From contig NC_036456.1 of assembly GCF_002775205.1 (NCBI RefSeq), positions 23,945,968-24,009,967 on the forward strand: a DNA stretch of 64,000 nucleotides, given 5' to 3'. Below, piece after piece: positions 32,401-44,029 of the stretch; positions within the stretch are counted from its first letter, which is position 1; every line of letters starts with the position of its first letter. Source of the DNA: Xiphophorus maculatus (Eukaryota; Chordata; Actinopteri; Cyprinodontiformes; Poeciliidae). Under the pieces are notes generated by a model that saw nothing but the letters and a program-made list of their open reading frames with translations, was not told the origin of the DNA and did no database searches. The translations under genes were made by a program, and so were the position numbers.

Positions 32401-33832
32401 ACAACATCAGTAGCCTATAGGCTGCTTGTTAACAAACTTAAAGTCCTGTATTGTTATTAACTAGTCATCTTTTACTAACATAACCTGGATCCAACAGCAT
32501 TACTCAACTCACTCGGTTAGTCTGAGGAGAAAAATTGTGCAAAGTTCTTTTCGTTTTGCTGGTTTGCTGCCATGATTCTACCTGAGTAGCTCTGCACAGC
32601 AGCAGGTCTCCTTCGCTGCCGCACAGGTGTAACCCAGTCCTCATGTTGCGTTAAAAGGCGGCTCGGAAAAGTAGGTTACGACGTGTTGACAACGGATTAA
32701 ACGGTTTTAACTGCTGAAAAAAGTGACAAAAGGCACAGATATGGCAACTGCGGAAGCCGCTACTGTATCAAACCAATATATGAACAACAGAGAGTTGGCC
32801 ACTTTAAGGTAAGAACAACAAACAGCTTCCAGTCCGGGGGGGACACGGCCAACTCTGTGGGCGGGCAATGCCCCCCAATGCCCCCCAATGCTCACCCATA
32901 CCGCCGGGCCTGCATGCCATCAGTAATGCAACATTTTACAAATTGAAAACAGTAACAAGCCTCTTAACAGCCTTGTTACAAAGTGAAACATTACAGGAAG
33001 TTAAATACACATCTCAACACTGACTTTATCAAATAATGTCAAGTAAAGGAAAGATTCAAATATGTTTCCATTTCTGTTTGGATATGCATCTGAAAGCAGG
33101 TCCAAATCAACCTGCTTTCAGGTCAGGTGACGTCTATCTAAAAATACCCTAAAAACTGCCATGAGTTTCATATCCTGTTTGAAGTTTTCACAAATCCCAA
33201 ACTGCGTTTTATGCAACTGTTCAGTATGAAACTCTATAGAATGTATTGAGTTTGAGAAAACTGAAGAAATCAAACTGTATCTTATATATTCTGTGACTAA
33301 TGTAGAATAATTCAGTCCATTTTTAAGTTTTCAGGGTAATATATAGTTTCATCCTAGACAGATCACATCTAAGGTCCTGAATAAGTGGTTCTTTTTTGAG
33401 TTTCCACGAATTTAATGAAGCTTTCACAAGCTTTGTTGTACAGTTTTCAAACTGGGTGTGTAAGATTGAAATAACGCAGAAAACACAATTACCACAATTA
33501 CCAGTACTTCCTTAAACTGATAGTAAAGATATATTTACTATCTTTATCTGTAGTAAAGAAAAATGTGTTACGGATCTTAAACTGTAGTTAATATATGAAG
33601 AGCAGTAAATAGAAAAGGTCACAACTGATCACTAACTATTTCATATTTCTGGCTGGACGGGATTTGTTGTTCCAGTCTTTCGGTTGGGGGTTCAGCTTTG
33701 CCCCAAACAACTCTCTTTAACTCGTCTCATCAGTAAAACGTGAAGGTGTTTCGTACCTATCCGGTGTAAAATGATCCTCGGTATCCGGGTAAAGTCCATC
33801 AGTCTGCGCTGATCCTCCATCTCTTCCTCCAT
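29474..33832 (-). CDS. C2H2 zinc-finger protein 1 (12 fingers), ancestral start lost
   Basis: Exon 2 (30927-29474) starts after TTTTTGTCCAG with [14 protein letters not shown]. An acidic region with six 12-residue PEPLQIKQE units follows (plus-strand 30623-30838), then ISQDEEHLVLKQETD and twelve C2H2 fingers with TGEKPF linkers. It stops 2 residues after the last finger. Exon 1 (homologous stretch 33925-33757, donor ATAG then GTACGA) matches the other two genes base for base except three changes. One of these turns the start ATG into ATA. The next in-frame ATG is at 33832 (Met32 of the paralogues), and an in-frame TAA lies upstream. If used, it gives about 509 residues lacking the first 31. 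A nuclear DNA-binding regulator is expected. An L2/Rex-like LINE fragment sits in the intron. Either translation starts at Met32 or the gene is decaying. Confidence 0.75.
30623..30838 (-). repeat. In-frame 36-bp coding repeat, 6 units (IKQE motifs)
   Basis: Six units of PEPL(Q/R)IKQE(PDN/QEE). Each carries I-K-Q-E, which fits the SUMO acceptor pattern psi-K-x-E. Confidence 0.85.
31048..31680 (+). mobile_element. LINE 3' fragment (L2/Rex1-like), in intron of zinc-finger gene 1
   Basis: Broken frames encode the end of a reverse transcriptase ORF: EEYKYLGFHLDNRLDW, MLQIFYKTVGESV and IYWGSSTRARDIKRLN, then FSQRLLQIRCNTV in another frame. The fragment finishes with CTTGGGATTAATAAACTATT. 5'-truncated and frameshifted, so dead. 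It lies antisense to the host gene. Confidence 0.8.
32280..32400. repeat. hAT-like repeat remnant
   Basis: AACTCAAGTAAAG ... TTTTTCCCAAAAAAGTTACT ... GTAACAAGTACTA resembles the common fish AAGTA-rich hAT end also seen at 9685 and 48770. Confidence 0.4.
32741..32808 (+). other. Exon-like segment with start codon and donor
   Basis: An ATG opens 22 codons (MATAEAATVSNQYMN...) ending ACTTTAAG followed by GTAAGA, a strong donor. The DNA before it is moderately CpG-rich. It is antisense inside the intron of zinc-finger gene 1. It could be the first exon of a gene or part of an unrecognised element. The next stretch (32825-32915) is a C-rich, partly tandem repeat. Confidence 0.25.
32920..33756. 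other. Intron of zinc-finger gene 1, remainder
   Basis: AT-rich with no separate gene or element end recognised. Confidence 0.4.
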
Positions 33833-34009
33833 CTTAACGTTGATTTCTTTCCACTCTGTGAATGTTTCTCCAGCAGGAGTTACCTGCTCGTTGATAAACT
33901 CTCTCTGAGGCGGAACTGAAGATATTTTTACTGTAAATTATTTATCTAAAACACCAAACTCGTCTTCAAACTACCGTCTAACTAAACTAAATCTAACTAT
34001 CTGCTCTTT

Positions 34010-34110
34010 GTTTTTAGCTTCCGTGTGTTTCACTGCCGCTGCACTGAAGAAACTGTAAACGACTTTCCGTTCCGCTTTGAATTTTCGACTTTTAGTCTCG
34101 TATTTTAAAA
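34010..34110 (-). promoter_or_regulatory. Conserved 5' flank of zinc-finger gene 1
   Basis: Shares TTCACTG(C/T) ... GCTGCACTGAAGAAACTGT, AAACG and the TTCCGCT repeats with 40860-40975 and 48645-48740. The same block precedes exon 1 in all three genes, so it probably contains the transcription start and 5' leader. No TATA box is evident. Confidence 0.45.
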
Positions 34111-34886
34111 TAGTTTTATTAAATAAATTAATATAATTGAAAGTTCATTTATTTCACTCTTGTGTACGGCGCTATTCCAGTAGCTCAGTTCAAATGAAAC
34201 ACATGAATTACTCACATTAAAATGTTTTAAAACTTTTATTTCACTTTTTGGCGAGTTTATATTCAGAACAAATGAAACCAGGACATTTATAAAATATGAA
34301 ATTACATCAATTTTTTAAAAAAATAACAATTTTGACACAAAACAATTTATTTTCGAGCTGGTGAGATCTCTTCTTATTCACAGAGGAAATCCAGCCCAGT
34401 AGACATTCAGCTGATAACCTAATAGAAAACTGTTCTGACATCAGTTCTCATCTGTTTCAGGTGGAAAATGTCCACAGTGAACCAGATCTATTAACATGCA
34501 AATTAAGTAGAATAGAATATTATTGAAAGGTTCATTTATTTCAGTGAGTGAAATAAAGTATACAGAGTAATTATACACAAACTGACGTTTAAAGCCTTTT
34601 ACTTCTGTTAATTACGAGGATTACCTGTTATAAAAAGGTACTTTTTATCTTACAGAAGAACCATATTGGTATGTATTTACTCAAATTTCTTTGAGTATGA
34701 TCTATTTAGTTTGTAAAACAGTTTTTATTATTATTATTATTAAACTTCTTAGATTCATTCTTAGATTATTATGCAGAGAGACTCCTGTTACTGCAACCCA
34801 GAAAAGGAATTAGAGCAAACTTAGAATCCAGAATAAAATCTTCCAGAACAGGAACATTACATTTTTTTATTACTTATAAAAAGTAA
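34111..34886. other. Junction between duplication units 1 and 2
   Basis: 34507-34700 (AAGTAGAATAGAATAT ... AACCATATTGG) aligns by eye with 40983-41130, placing the unit boundary here and giving a period near 6.5 kb. The 34111-34500 stretch has no counterpart in the next unit and shows no recognisable element. Confidence 0.5.
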
Positions 34887-35065
34887 GTAACCCTGAACAG
34901 GAGCACCTAGCTTACATACTTTAGATCAACATTAGATTTTTTTTCTTTTGCTCTTTCCTTTGGTTTGTTATTTTGTTTGCATTTCCTTTTAATTCCTGTA
35001 AAGCACTTTGTACTGCCTTGTTGCTGAAAATGTCCTATATAAATAAAACTACTTTTTACCTTTAG
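34887..35065 (+). mobile_element. Retroelement 3' fragment (forward copy)
   Basis: Reverse complement of 25203-25392. It ends TTCCTGTAAAGCACTTTGTA ... TCCTATATAAATAAAACTAC, a typical LINE/SINE 3' end. Confidence 0.65.
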
Positions 35066-35109
35066 AATATTATTATATCAAGTTGTAGTTTTGTAGGATA
35101 TCGTTAAGT

Positions 35110-35365
35110 TTTAAAGTTAAACAGTGAATGACTACATGTGTTTTAGAGGAACACAGAGATTGAACAGTCTCATCACCCTCACTGATACGACCGACCGCAG
35201 CCGAGTCATCTGAGAACTTCTGGAGACGACAGATCTCAGTGCAACAGCTGAACTTTAATGTAATGAGCGTGAAGAGGAAGGGAGAGAGGACAAACCCTTG
35301 TGGAGCTCCTGTGTTACTGACAACACTGTCCAACACACAGTACGCAGCGATTTGTACATTCATTC
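35110..35365 (-). mobile_element. LINE reverse-transcriptase fragment
   Basis: One open minus-strand frame reads SVVSNTGAPQGFVLSPFLFT and then LQKFSDDSAAVGRIS. These are the conserved RT blocks before and at the catalytic FxDD of L2/Rex1-like elements. Only about 85 residues remain. It interrupts the duplicated 3' flank, because neither 41165-41260 nor 59000-59060 contains it. Confidence 0.8.
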
Positions 35366-35467
35366 AATAAATTAGAATTGCTTAAAAACCCATTTAGTCC
35401 AGAAATTTGCTCACTAAATCTAACACATTATATGCATAAAAACCACACAAATTAATATGTGAGAGCC

Positions 35468-35473
35468 TTTATT
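35468..35473 (-). promoter_or_regulatory. Polyadenylation signal for zinc-finger gene 2
   Basis: AATAAA on the minus strand inside a block shared with the truncated unit (same signal at 59156-59161). The block, from the signal through ATGATTTTCCATTTACA, is conserved between the two units. Confidence 0.45.
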
Positions 35474-35568
35474 TCTTTTAAATATGATGATTTTCCATTT
35501 ACAGGTAATGAAAACATGACCTTTAAAATTGTAGCATTACATCAAACCACTAAAAAAACAAATGTAAT

Positions 35569-35731
35569 GGGCGTGCCGTGGTGGCGTAGCGGATAGCGAG
35601 ACCCACGTTTGGAGGCCTTGAGTCCTCCAGGCGGCCGTCGCGGGTTCGACTCCCGGACCTGACGATATTTACCGCATGTCTTCCCCCCTTTCCTGTCAGC
35701 CTACTTTCATATAAGGGAAACTAGAGCCCAC
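35569..35731 (+). mobile_element. tRNA-derived SINE with 16-bp target duplication
   Basis: The head contains A box TGGCGTAGCGGA (35582-35593) and a perfect B box GGTTCGACTCC (35643-35653). A non-tRNA body follows (GCATGTCTTCCCCCC, CCTGTCAGCCTACTTTCAT, AAACTAGAGCCCAC). AAAAAACAAATGTAAT stands on both sides (35553-35568 and 35732-35747). Unit 3 has the uninterrupted site near 41795. Confidence 0.9.
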
Positions 35732-36189
35732 AAAAAACAAATGTAATACAGAAATGTGGGTGTTGTGCATGTTTAACGGTTGTTATTTTTTCTGTTTATT
35801 AGACTTTTGCTCCACAATGTATAATACCGTATCTTCATGCTTTTAGTGTAGTCTTTGTCATAGATTGCTGAGATACTGTACGTCTACATTCAATGTATAA
35901 TAATGCATATTTAAATTAAAATTCAGAAAATATTATTCCCAAAGCAAAATTCATTTGAGACTCTACCAGTTCACACAATAACGGCTAACCACTAACCAAA
36001 ATAATGAAACTACAAGTATAAATACAACAAAGGATAAACACGCAAGGACTCCAACAATTTTTATGGAAAACTAAAAATGTTCAAATGCATTATTCCTTTA
36101 AGACACTACAAATATCACTTTTAAAAATACATAAAAAAATTTTAAAACACTTGATTAATAGCTCACTTCAAATTAAAAAGTGTCATGGA

Positions 36190-36279
36190 AAAGTTCACAT
36201 TATGCCGTTCTTATATGAACAGTTAAGCTTCATTTTATGAGTGAAACTTTTTCCACAGGTCACATATGAGAAAGGCTCC
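36190..36279 (-). pseudogene. Decayed extra zinc finger after the stop of gene 2
   Basis: Beyond the TGA the sequence still encodes, in the shifted frame, EEPFSYVTCGKSFTHK and then runs out before the zinc-binding histidines. The linker reads CACAAGTGAGGAGCC where an intact one would read CACACAGGTGAG. A small deletion therefore shifted the frame and created the stop. The same lesion is at 59740-59760. Confidence 0.7.
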
Positions 36280-39200
36280 TCACTTGTGAATTGTCATGTG
36301 ACGATTTAAACTAAATTTGCTATGGAAGCTTTTTCCACAAGTCAGACAAGAAAAAGGTTTTTCACCTGTATGAGTTCTCATGTGACGATTTAAATTAGTT
36401 CTGCTTTGATAGCTTTTTCCACAATTCACACAAGAAAAGGGGTTTTCACCTGTGTGAGTCCTCATGTGAGACGTTAAACTAATTTTATTTAAAAAACTTT
36501 TTTCACAACTCGTGCATGAGAAAGGTTTCTCACTCATGTGAGCCACCATATGACTAGTTAACTGAGGTTTGCACCGAAAACTTTTTCCACAGGTCACACA
36601 AGAGAAAGGCTTTTCACCTGTGTGAATCCTCATGTGATAAACTAAACTGCTTCTTGCAATGTAACTCTTTCCACAGGTAATACACGTGAAAGGCCTCTCA
36701 CCTGTGTGACCTCTGACATGTTGATCTAAACAAACTTTTACAGGGAAACTTTTTCCACAGGTCTCACACAAGAAAGGCTTCTCACCTGTGTGAATCTTCA
36801 TGTGACTCAGTAACTCAAATTTGCTACGAAAACTTTTTTTACACGTCTCACATGGGAAAGGCTTCTCACCTGTGTGAATCATCATGTGACGTTTTAAATG
36901 AGACTTGGCTCTGTAGCTCTTTGCACAGGTCACACATGAGAAAGGCTTTTCACCTTTGTGAGTCCTCATGTGAGTGGCTAAAACTATTTTAGTGAAGAAT
37001 TTCTTTTCACAGCTCCCACATGAGAAACGCCTCTCAGTCGTGTGACTCCTCCTATGACAATTTAACTGAGATTTGGATGGGTAGCTCTTTCCACAAGTCA
37101 CACAAGAGAAAGGCTTCTCACCTGTGTGAGTTCTGATGTGATAAGTTAAAACAGTTCTTTGGGCAAAACGTTTTCCACAGGTCACACATGTGAAAGGCTT
37201 CTCACCTGTGTGAGTTCTGATGTGACAAGTTATACCAGATCTGTTAGTAAAACTTTTAGCACAGATAGTACATGAGAAAGGCCTCTCGCCTGTGTGACAT
37301 CTAATGTGTTGATCTAAATTATCTTTCACAGCGAAACTTTTTCCACAGGTCACACACGAGAAGGGCTTCTCACCTGTGTGAATTCTCATGTGACAAAGTA
37401 ACTTAGATTTGAATCGGAAACCTTTTCCACAGGTGCCACATAAGAAAGGCTTCTCTCCAGTGTGAATCATCATGTGGAGATTTAATCTGGGTCTACTCAT
37501 GAACCTTTTTTCACAGGTGACACACGAGTAAGGTTTCTCGCCCGTGTGAATTTTCATATGATTGTTTAAAGCTGATTGTCTACTGAAATTTCTCCCACAA
37601 TTAATGCATGAAAACATCTCCTTACCTGTGTGAGTCCTTACGTGAACATTCAAAGTACTTTTTTCAGGAAAATTTTTTCCACAGGTTGAACATGTAAACG
37701 GTTTTTCACCTGTGTGAATTCTCATGTGATAAATTAAACTGACCTTCTGAATGTAACTTTTACCACAGATTGAACATGTGAAAGGCTTCTTACCCGAATG
37801 AATTCTCATGTGTTTTGTCAGGTATCTGCTTTGAGAAAAGGTTTTATCACAAATTTTACAAGAATATAATTTTTGGTGTTGGTGAGCTTCCTTGTGTGTT
37901 TTTTGCTTTGAACTGTCAGTTTTACTTTTAGAATTTGTGGTTTTCTGACATCTCTCTTTTTGTTTCTGTTCTTCATCTCTCTTTTTTCCTGGATCTCCAG
38001 AATTGCTTCCTTCCTGATCCTGGTTCTCATCCTCAGCAGAGCCATGAGAGATGAGTTGGTTCCTCTGTGGTTCTGTTTCATTGTGGATTCTTTGCACATT
38101 AAGAGGATTCACCAAAATGTCATCAGTCTCCTGTTTCAGCAAAAGATGCTCTTCATCCTGACTGATGCCGAGTTGCTTCTCTTCCTCTTTGAACTCTTGC
38201 TCTTGTTTTATCTTCAAAACTTCTGGTTCCTCTTTTTCTAAAATGGAGTTCTCCTCCTTGGAACAATCTGTGAATTCAATCAGAACCTCCTCCTCTTTAC
38301 ACACCCAGCACTGTGGGAGATCTGCATAAAAAGACAAAACAAAAACTTTTAAATGTGAGTAAAAGAATGAGTCCTTCCCTTTAATCACTTGAAGCCTTTT
38401 CAAGAAATTCAAAGACTAAAATGACAAATTTATGAGTATGGAAATTAACTTAACCAATTTAGTCCTTCTGAACAGAAGGGAACTTCATGTCAGTCAATAT
38501 ATACTTTGGACCTTATGGTGAGGAAACAAAATGGCGACAGATAACCTAGTGGCTCCCCAACAGAAATATTCCAAACAGCAGCTTGATTTAATAATGTTAT
38601 AGTACCTTAGAGTCTTACACATAGTTCTACACTAAAAACCTTTTATGAACAGAACAGTTTGTTTTCTAGTGCACCTTAAAAAAAGATAAAATGAGCGTTT
38701 TAAATCCTGTTGATGCTTTTGGTAGGTTTCATGTCTCCATTCCAATCCTCTGCATAAAACATCTGTGGTTTGTTACTGAAACAATTCAAATTAAAGTTGT
38801 AAGCAACCTCAAATAGCCCTCGCAGCTCAGCAACGCTCTGGAGCATGTTGCAACTGCCAACATGTCACCGATCCACGAACTCCAACTCCACCAATCAATT
38901 CTACATATCGTCACTAAGCAATACATCGACAAAGACTCTATATTATGTTCAGTCAGGCTCAGCTTAGCTCCAAAAAGGAGCATTCAAAATTTGGCAGACA
39001 CCAAACCTTCTTGATGGAAGTTGTAGCCACTTCCTGTTTGGTGGCATAGGAGTAATTAAGACTTCCTGTAGAAAATTGCATTTGAGATTATCATCTGTTT
39101 TTAGAGAAAGACTGAATGTTCTGAAATATTTACCTAAGATGATGACATGGAGGGTCATTCACCACAGAAACCTGCGGCTTTTTTCTCAGTGGGTGATGTT

Positions 39201-40783
39201 AGGACTGTCACTATAAGTTTTGCTGGACGATGAATTGTCTCAGAATTTATTGCAATACACAAAATAGTAACAATATAATGCAAGAACACATTCTGAAAGA
39301 TCAGCAAACTTTAAATTCTAAGAAATACTTAACGGCATTTTAAATATACAAAGTAAATAAAACAACAGAAACAACAAATCGTTTCAGAGTTCACTTCAGA
39401 CGGACCGAGTCCCAGGTTTTTAGGCGGTACAGAGTTCACTTTTTTAGTCCGTTTTGGAATTCAAGTTTGCATTCACACTCCCCAAATGAATCAGACTTTC
39501 TCGACAAACGAATTAGAGTCTAATTGAAGCGGACTAATCAGGGCTGGTGTGGACGCACGCTAGCATAACCTGCAACAGCATTACTCAACTCACTCTGTTA
39601 CCTTGGAAACCTGTGGAAAGTTTTCCAAAGGCCGGTTTGTTGCTGTGTGTGAAACACGTTACAGGTCAACATTATGTTAAACTCTAGTCTGTTACTGTTA
39701 TTCATTACATGTGATTACAAAAACACTCACTGTGTGGTTACATATAGTAACTGTTAAAACTAATATTACTATTATGCCGTTTATAAAAACAGTTAAATCA
39801 TGATGGGTCCTCATGTGTACATCAGATATACTATTTCATTTCTTAAGCAGTTTGTTTAATTAATCTTCCTTCTCGTTATACATTGGAAGAGGGAAAGATT
39901 TCACATATTTTAACACGTGGAATCCATTTTTATTTTCACTGTATTTATGTAACATCCCTGATTAACTCTAGAGACCTTTTTTAACATACAGAAGTAATGA
40001 ACCTTATTAAAATAGATGCATTCATTTGAGATTTGGTTTCTGTTGACACATTTTTTGCAAAATGATTAACAGATTTTCATTTCAAAACTGTATACATTTT
40101 AAAAAGTCAGCTGTTTGTGCTCTTGTCTAGAATATTGATGTTAAAACTTTACATTTTTGTTCACTAGTCATTTTTATTTCCAGGTATGTTGTTGGTTTTT
40201 GTCGCTATTGGCTTTGGAATGAGAAAACTATAGGTTATCGGTTTTATAAACAAGAAAAAGGATCATGTCTTATTATTTTTTTAGTTTAGACCTTGTGTCT
40301 GAACTTTAATTTTAAATCTGCACATGACGTAATAAAACACAAAATTTAACCAGTACTTCCTTAAACTGGTTCGGTAGACATAAGGGCGCCGCGGATCACA
40401 AACTGTAATTGTCATATTATATGATGAATAATAATTCAGGTAGCAGTTGATGATTTTTAAGCATTTAATGTTTACAGATGCAGTGAATTTGTTATTACAG
40501 ACTTTCAGTTTGGTGTAAAAGCTCTTTGAGCTCCGTAACCAGTCTGTTACTCTTTAATATATATCCAACTTTACTCAACCTGATTAATCAATAAAACATG
40601 AAGGTGTTTCGTACCTATCCGGTGTAAGATGATCCTCGGTATCCGGGTAAAATCCATCAGTCTGCGCTGATCCTCCATCTCTTCCTCCATCTTAACGTTG
40701 ATTTCTTTCCACTCTGTGAATGTTTCTCCAGCAGGAGTTACCTGCTCGTTGATAAACTCTCTCTGAGGCGGAACTGAAGACAT
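36280..40783 (-). CDS. C2H2 zinc-finger protein 2 (19 fingers)
   Basis: Exon 1 (40783-40615) encodes [17 protein letters not shown]..., a fish-type N-terminal module with the Glu-rich [16 protein letters not shown]. Exon 2 (38321-36280) follows in phase, joining HRI to [14 protein letters not shown], for 736 residues. An acidic linker ([32 protein letters not shown]) and a Lys/Glu-rich stretch lead to nineteen C2H2 fingers, mostly with TGEKPF linkers. Upstream ATGs in the exon-2 frame lie in the intron and are not used. Tandem fingers of this number imply sequence-specific DNA binding in the nucleus; the target is unknown. The frame ends at a TGA made by a small linker deletion. Of the three complete genes this one has the fullest linker and most fingers. 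Confidence 0.85.
38413..40560. other. Intron of zinc-finger gene 2
   Basis: Contains fish dispersed repeats: 38790-38990, the second copy of the 1689 repeat at 39212-39380, and 39385-39560 (GTTCACTTCAGACGGACC, TTAGTCCGTTTTGGAA). No gene is seen. Confidence 0.45.
39212..39380. repeat. Dispersed interspersed repeat (copy 2)
   Basis: Collinear with 1689-1900: CTGTCACTATAA, GGACGATGAATTGTC, ACACATTCTGAAAGATCAGC, TTTTAAATATACAAA. Shortened on the right. Confidence 0.6.
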
Positions 40784-40859
40784 TTTCACTGGAAACACGG
40801 AAATATTTACCGAAAACACCAAACCTGTTTTAAGCTGCCTTCTAACAAAAGAACAGCTA

Positions 40860-40975
40860 ATGCTACCTCTTTTGCTATGTACATTTCCGTGTGTTTCACT
40901 TTGGCTGCACTGAAGAAACTGTAAACGTGTTTTTTGTTCCGCTCTGAATGTTCCGCTTTTTGCCACCTTTTAAGA
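40860..40975 (-). promoter_or_regulatory. Conserved 5' flank of zinc-finger gene 2
   Basis: Same block as 34010-34110 and 48645-48740 (GTGTTTCACTTTGGCTGCAC, TGAAGAAACTGTAAACG). Confidence 0.45.
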
Positions 40976-42349
40976 TGTAAAATAAGTAGAATAGAATATT
41001 TTTGAAAGGTTCGTTAATTTCAGCCGAGTGAAGCTCAGTATAAAGAATAATTACACAAAGACTGATTTTTAAATTAATTATGAGCATTATGTTATTCTTA
41101 CAGAAAAAACATATTAGACGTGTATTCTAATTTTTTTGAGTATAATCTTTTTAGTTTATAAACCAGAGTCTAATATTGTTACACCATGTTGTAGTTTTGA
41201 TTCAGTTTTATAGTTAAACAGTAAATGACTACATATAAAGAAACAAAGAGATTTGTTGTTTTGGCTTGAAAAGATTGGGGATGCAATTGATTGTCTTGTG
41301 ATAAAAGCCTCATGTTGCCATAGAAAGAGGTGAAAACATGAAAGGTCACTGACCAGACAAGATGTGAGAAGAGAGGAGATCACTTTGATTAAAGTCATCA
41401 AAGCAACAAAAGTATTCTGGTTATTTTGAAAAATTCTTGGCCTGTTTTTTATGTCCGATATATTTTCATTCTCATATTCAGTTATGTATATAGAAAACAC
41501 ATGTATAACTGGTGTATAAACTTTTAATTTAATAGTACTGATATTTATTGAATGATTAGTGAAATGATAATGTAGTTATTCCAGGTGGTGATTGTAAAGA
41601 AAATACAATTAAACGCTGTCGTAATTAAATTTATTGTGAGGTGGAAAACAGAGTGCTATTAAAATGTCTGATAAAGTGATCGATCAGAGGAAAAGACCAT
41701 TTAAGACTATTAATACATTTACATGAAGACCTGCAAATAAATTTACACATAAATGTTAATTCCAACATTCAAGCAAACATCAAACCACTAAAAAAACCCA
41801 AATGTAATACAGAAATGTAGGTGTGATGAAAGATTAATGGTTGTTACTTTGTCTGAGATTGTTTTTTAATTTGACTCGTGCACCGCATCGTATGGTACGG
41901 CGTCGTTCTGCTTTTAGTCCAGGGTATGTCGTACAGCATTCTAAGAAACCTCTGCAACGTTACATAAAGTACATTCAGAAAACATTTTCTCAAAGCACAA
42001 TTCATTTCTGACTCCACCAGTGCATACAGTAAAATCTAACATGTATCCACTAACCAAAATCATGAAAATAAAACAAAGTATAAGTACAACAAAGGATAAA
42101 CACCAGGAGTCCACAAGTTTAAATCTAAAAATGTTCAAATGCATTATTCCTGAAAGCCACTACAAATATTACTTGTAAAAAAAAAAATGTGTATAAAAGA
42201 ACTAATTTAATGTAGCTGTTACAAAGATCTTTAGATGTTTTACTTAAAAACCACTTTTAAAAATATGACTACAGTTAGTGACTATGACAATCACTGAAAA
42301 ATAAATCAGTATTTTTAGCAAATCAACATTTATTAATAAGAATATTCTG
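40976..42349. other. Unit 3 3' flank (duplicated)
   Basis: 41165-42180 matches the 3' flanks of units 2 and 4 in order: ACCATGTTGTAGTTTTGAT, TTAAACAGTAAATGACTAC, AAACCACTAAAAAAA, CAACAAAGGATAAACAC, AAAATGTTCAAATGCATTAT. No separate gene. Confidence 0.6.
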
Positions 42350-43442
42350 CAGGGTTTCCCCCAGCGTATTTTAAGTCTGGCAACCCGCCATACTTTACTT
42401 GACCCCCCGCCAGGCTACGGGTTGGTTATTTTTGTTTTTAGAAAAAAATTATTGGGAAAAAAAAAATTGCTTACTTTTTATTTTTTAAGCCATATTGCAA
42501 GCGTCTCTGCTGCTCTGAGTGTTTTACTGGTCAAGCAGATTTATTTCTTAAAGATGAGTTTACAGTTGAGCCACGAAAGCAGGGCGCCGCGGATCAATCA
42601 CGCAGCTGATGCCTCTGCACATTGCTTCCTGCTCTGCAGCAGCAGAAGCAGCGCAGGAAGCAATGTGCACAGAGATCCGCACTAAAGTTTATCTCAGTGC
42701 AGATCGCGGATTTAGCTCATCATGCAGGGCTGGTCCAAGGCTGTACGAGGCCTGGAGCAAAATTTGACTTAGGGGACCTCTTGCTGCTAAAACATCAGCA
42801 TCTCTAACAGCTTCTGTGTTAGATTTAATCTGGGAGAGGGGGAGTAGTTTAATTAGCCAACCTAAAAACAATCAGTTTACTCATTTGTATTTTTGAACAA
42901 ATAGAGTTCAAACTCAAAGATTAAACTCACAGCATCTGATTGTAGCTATGGTAACAAAACAATCTAACTACGAACATTATTCTTTGAACTTTAACAAAGT
43001 AAACTTGCCAGCTCCGTAAAATCTTAAATTTAAATGTTAAATAATTTAAAATCTTTTCATTTATGTATGCTGAAACAATTAAATCAAATTTAGCAGCATT
43101 GATCATCCAAATAAATAAATGTTACATTTATGTATCTGTGATAAAACATTAGCATTTATGGGGGCGACCTGGAAGAGCCTGGGGGTCTTTATGGAGCCGC
43201 TGACATAATTTGGATTAAACAGAAGTGCAAATATTTGATATTCATTTTAATAGTAGTTTTTGTTTTTAAGACTAGTTGTGGGTATAAACAGCGTTTCATT
43301 GGCGATATTTTCCGGTAACATATAATTACCCACAAATATTTTTACATTTCCTGTCTACTTAACATCTTTTAATACAAAAACACAGTGGACCGCCTCAGTG
43401 CCCCGACCACCGGGCTAAGCCAGTTTTCTGGGTCAAGGCCTG
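42350..43442. mobile_element. hAT-like element (CAGGGTTTCCCCCAG end)
   Basis: The left end CAGGGTTTCCCCCAGCG is a familiar fish hAT-type terminus, and the right end TTTTCTGGGTCAAGGCCTG is a poor inverted match. ATTCTG stands on both sides. Inside is a 16-bp inverted repeat (42616-42631 and 42654-42669, GCACATTGCTTCCTG) around Gln/Ser-type GCAGCAGCAG. No transposase remains. Confidence 0.5.
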
Positions 43443-44029
43443 ATTCTGCTCAAAATACTGGTACATAGTTTAAGACTTTTTCAACATGTGCAAACCTTTA
43501 AATGTACAAACACGTTCTCATAGCAAATTCTAACAATGACTTCTGTGAAACAAACCTTTGGGGAAATAAAATCCTCTCTGTGGTTAGTTCTAAATAAAAA
43601 TCTGACCAGATCTCAATTATATTTACATTTTTTAAAATAAACATGACAGAGTTCTATTTACAGGGGGAAAAAAGAATATTTCAATGGTTTAATATGTAAA
43701 GAATTTTCCATCCAGTCATACATGGAAACGCCAAAAATGTAGAAAGCTAAACTCAATTATTCCACATGGTACTAAACTCAATAAAAACTGAAATGTACAA
43801 AACTTAATCCTGCCTGAATGTGTTCCCCTCTTTAACTTCAGTATCTAATGGGATACGGATGAGGATCTTAAGTACAAATACGACTGAGGATAAAACAAAA
43901 TGATTAAAGAAAACAAAAGTAGACCTTAGATCAATCTTGGTTGGACAGTGACAGACACAGTCACAGTGAAACAAAAGTGAAAGGCAAGGCCCTGTTGACA
44001 TCAATGTTTTTTAGTTGATGTGTACATCA
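43443..44029. other. 3' flank of zinc-finger gene 3
   Basis: 43650-44020 matches 60600-60930 (CATCCAGTCATACA, CTAAACTCAATTATTC, GAATGTGTTCCCCTCTTTAA, AGTATCTAATGGGATAC). It is thus duplicated sequence just beyond the stop codon, and probably 3' untranslated. Confidence 0.55.

Noticed and set aside
35573-35665. Possible tRNA gene
   Set aside because: A and B boxes are present, but the cloverleaf does not close and the body and target duplication show it is a SINE.
36280-38412. Start of zinc-finger gene 2 at the first in-frame ATG (38412)
   Set aside because: That ATG lies upstream of the TTTATGCAG acceptor, in the intron; the spliced first exon at 40783-40615 joins in phase.
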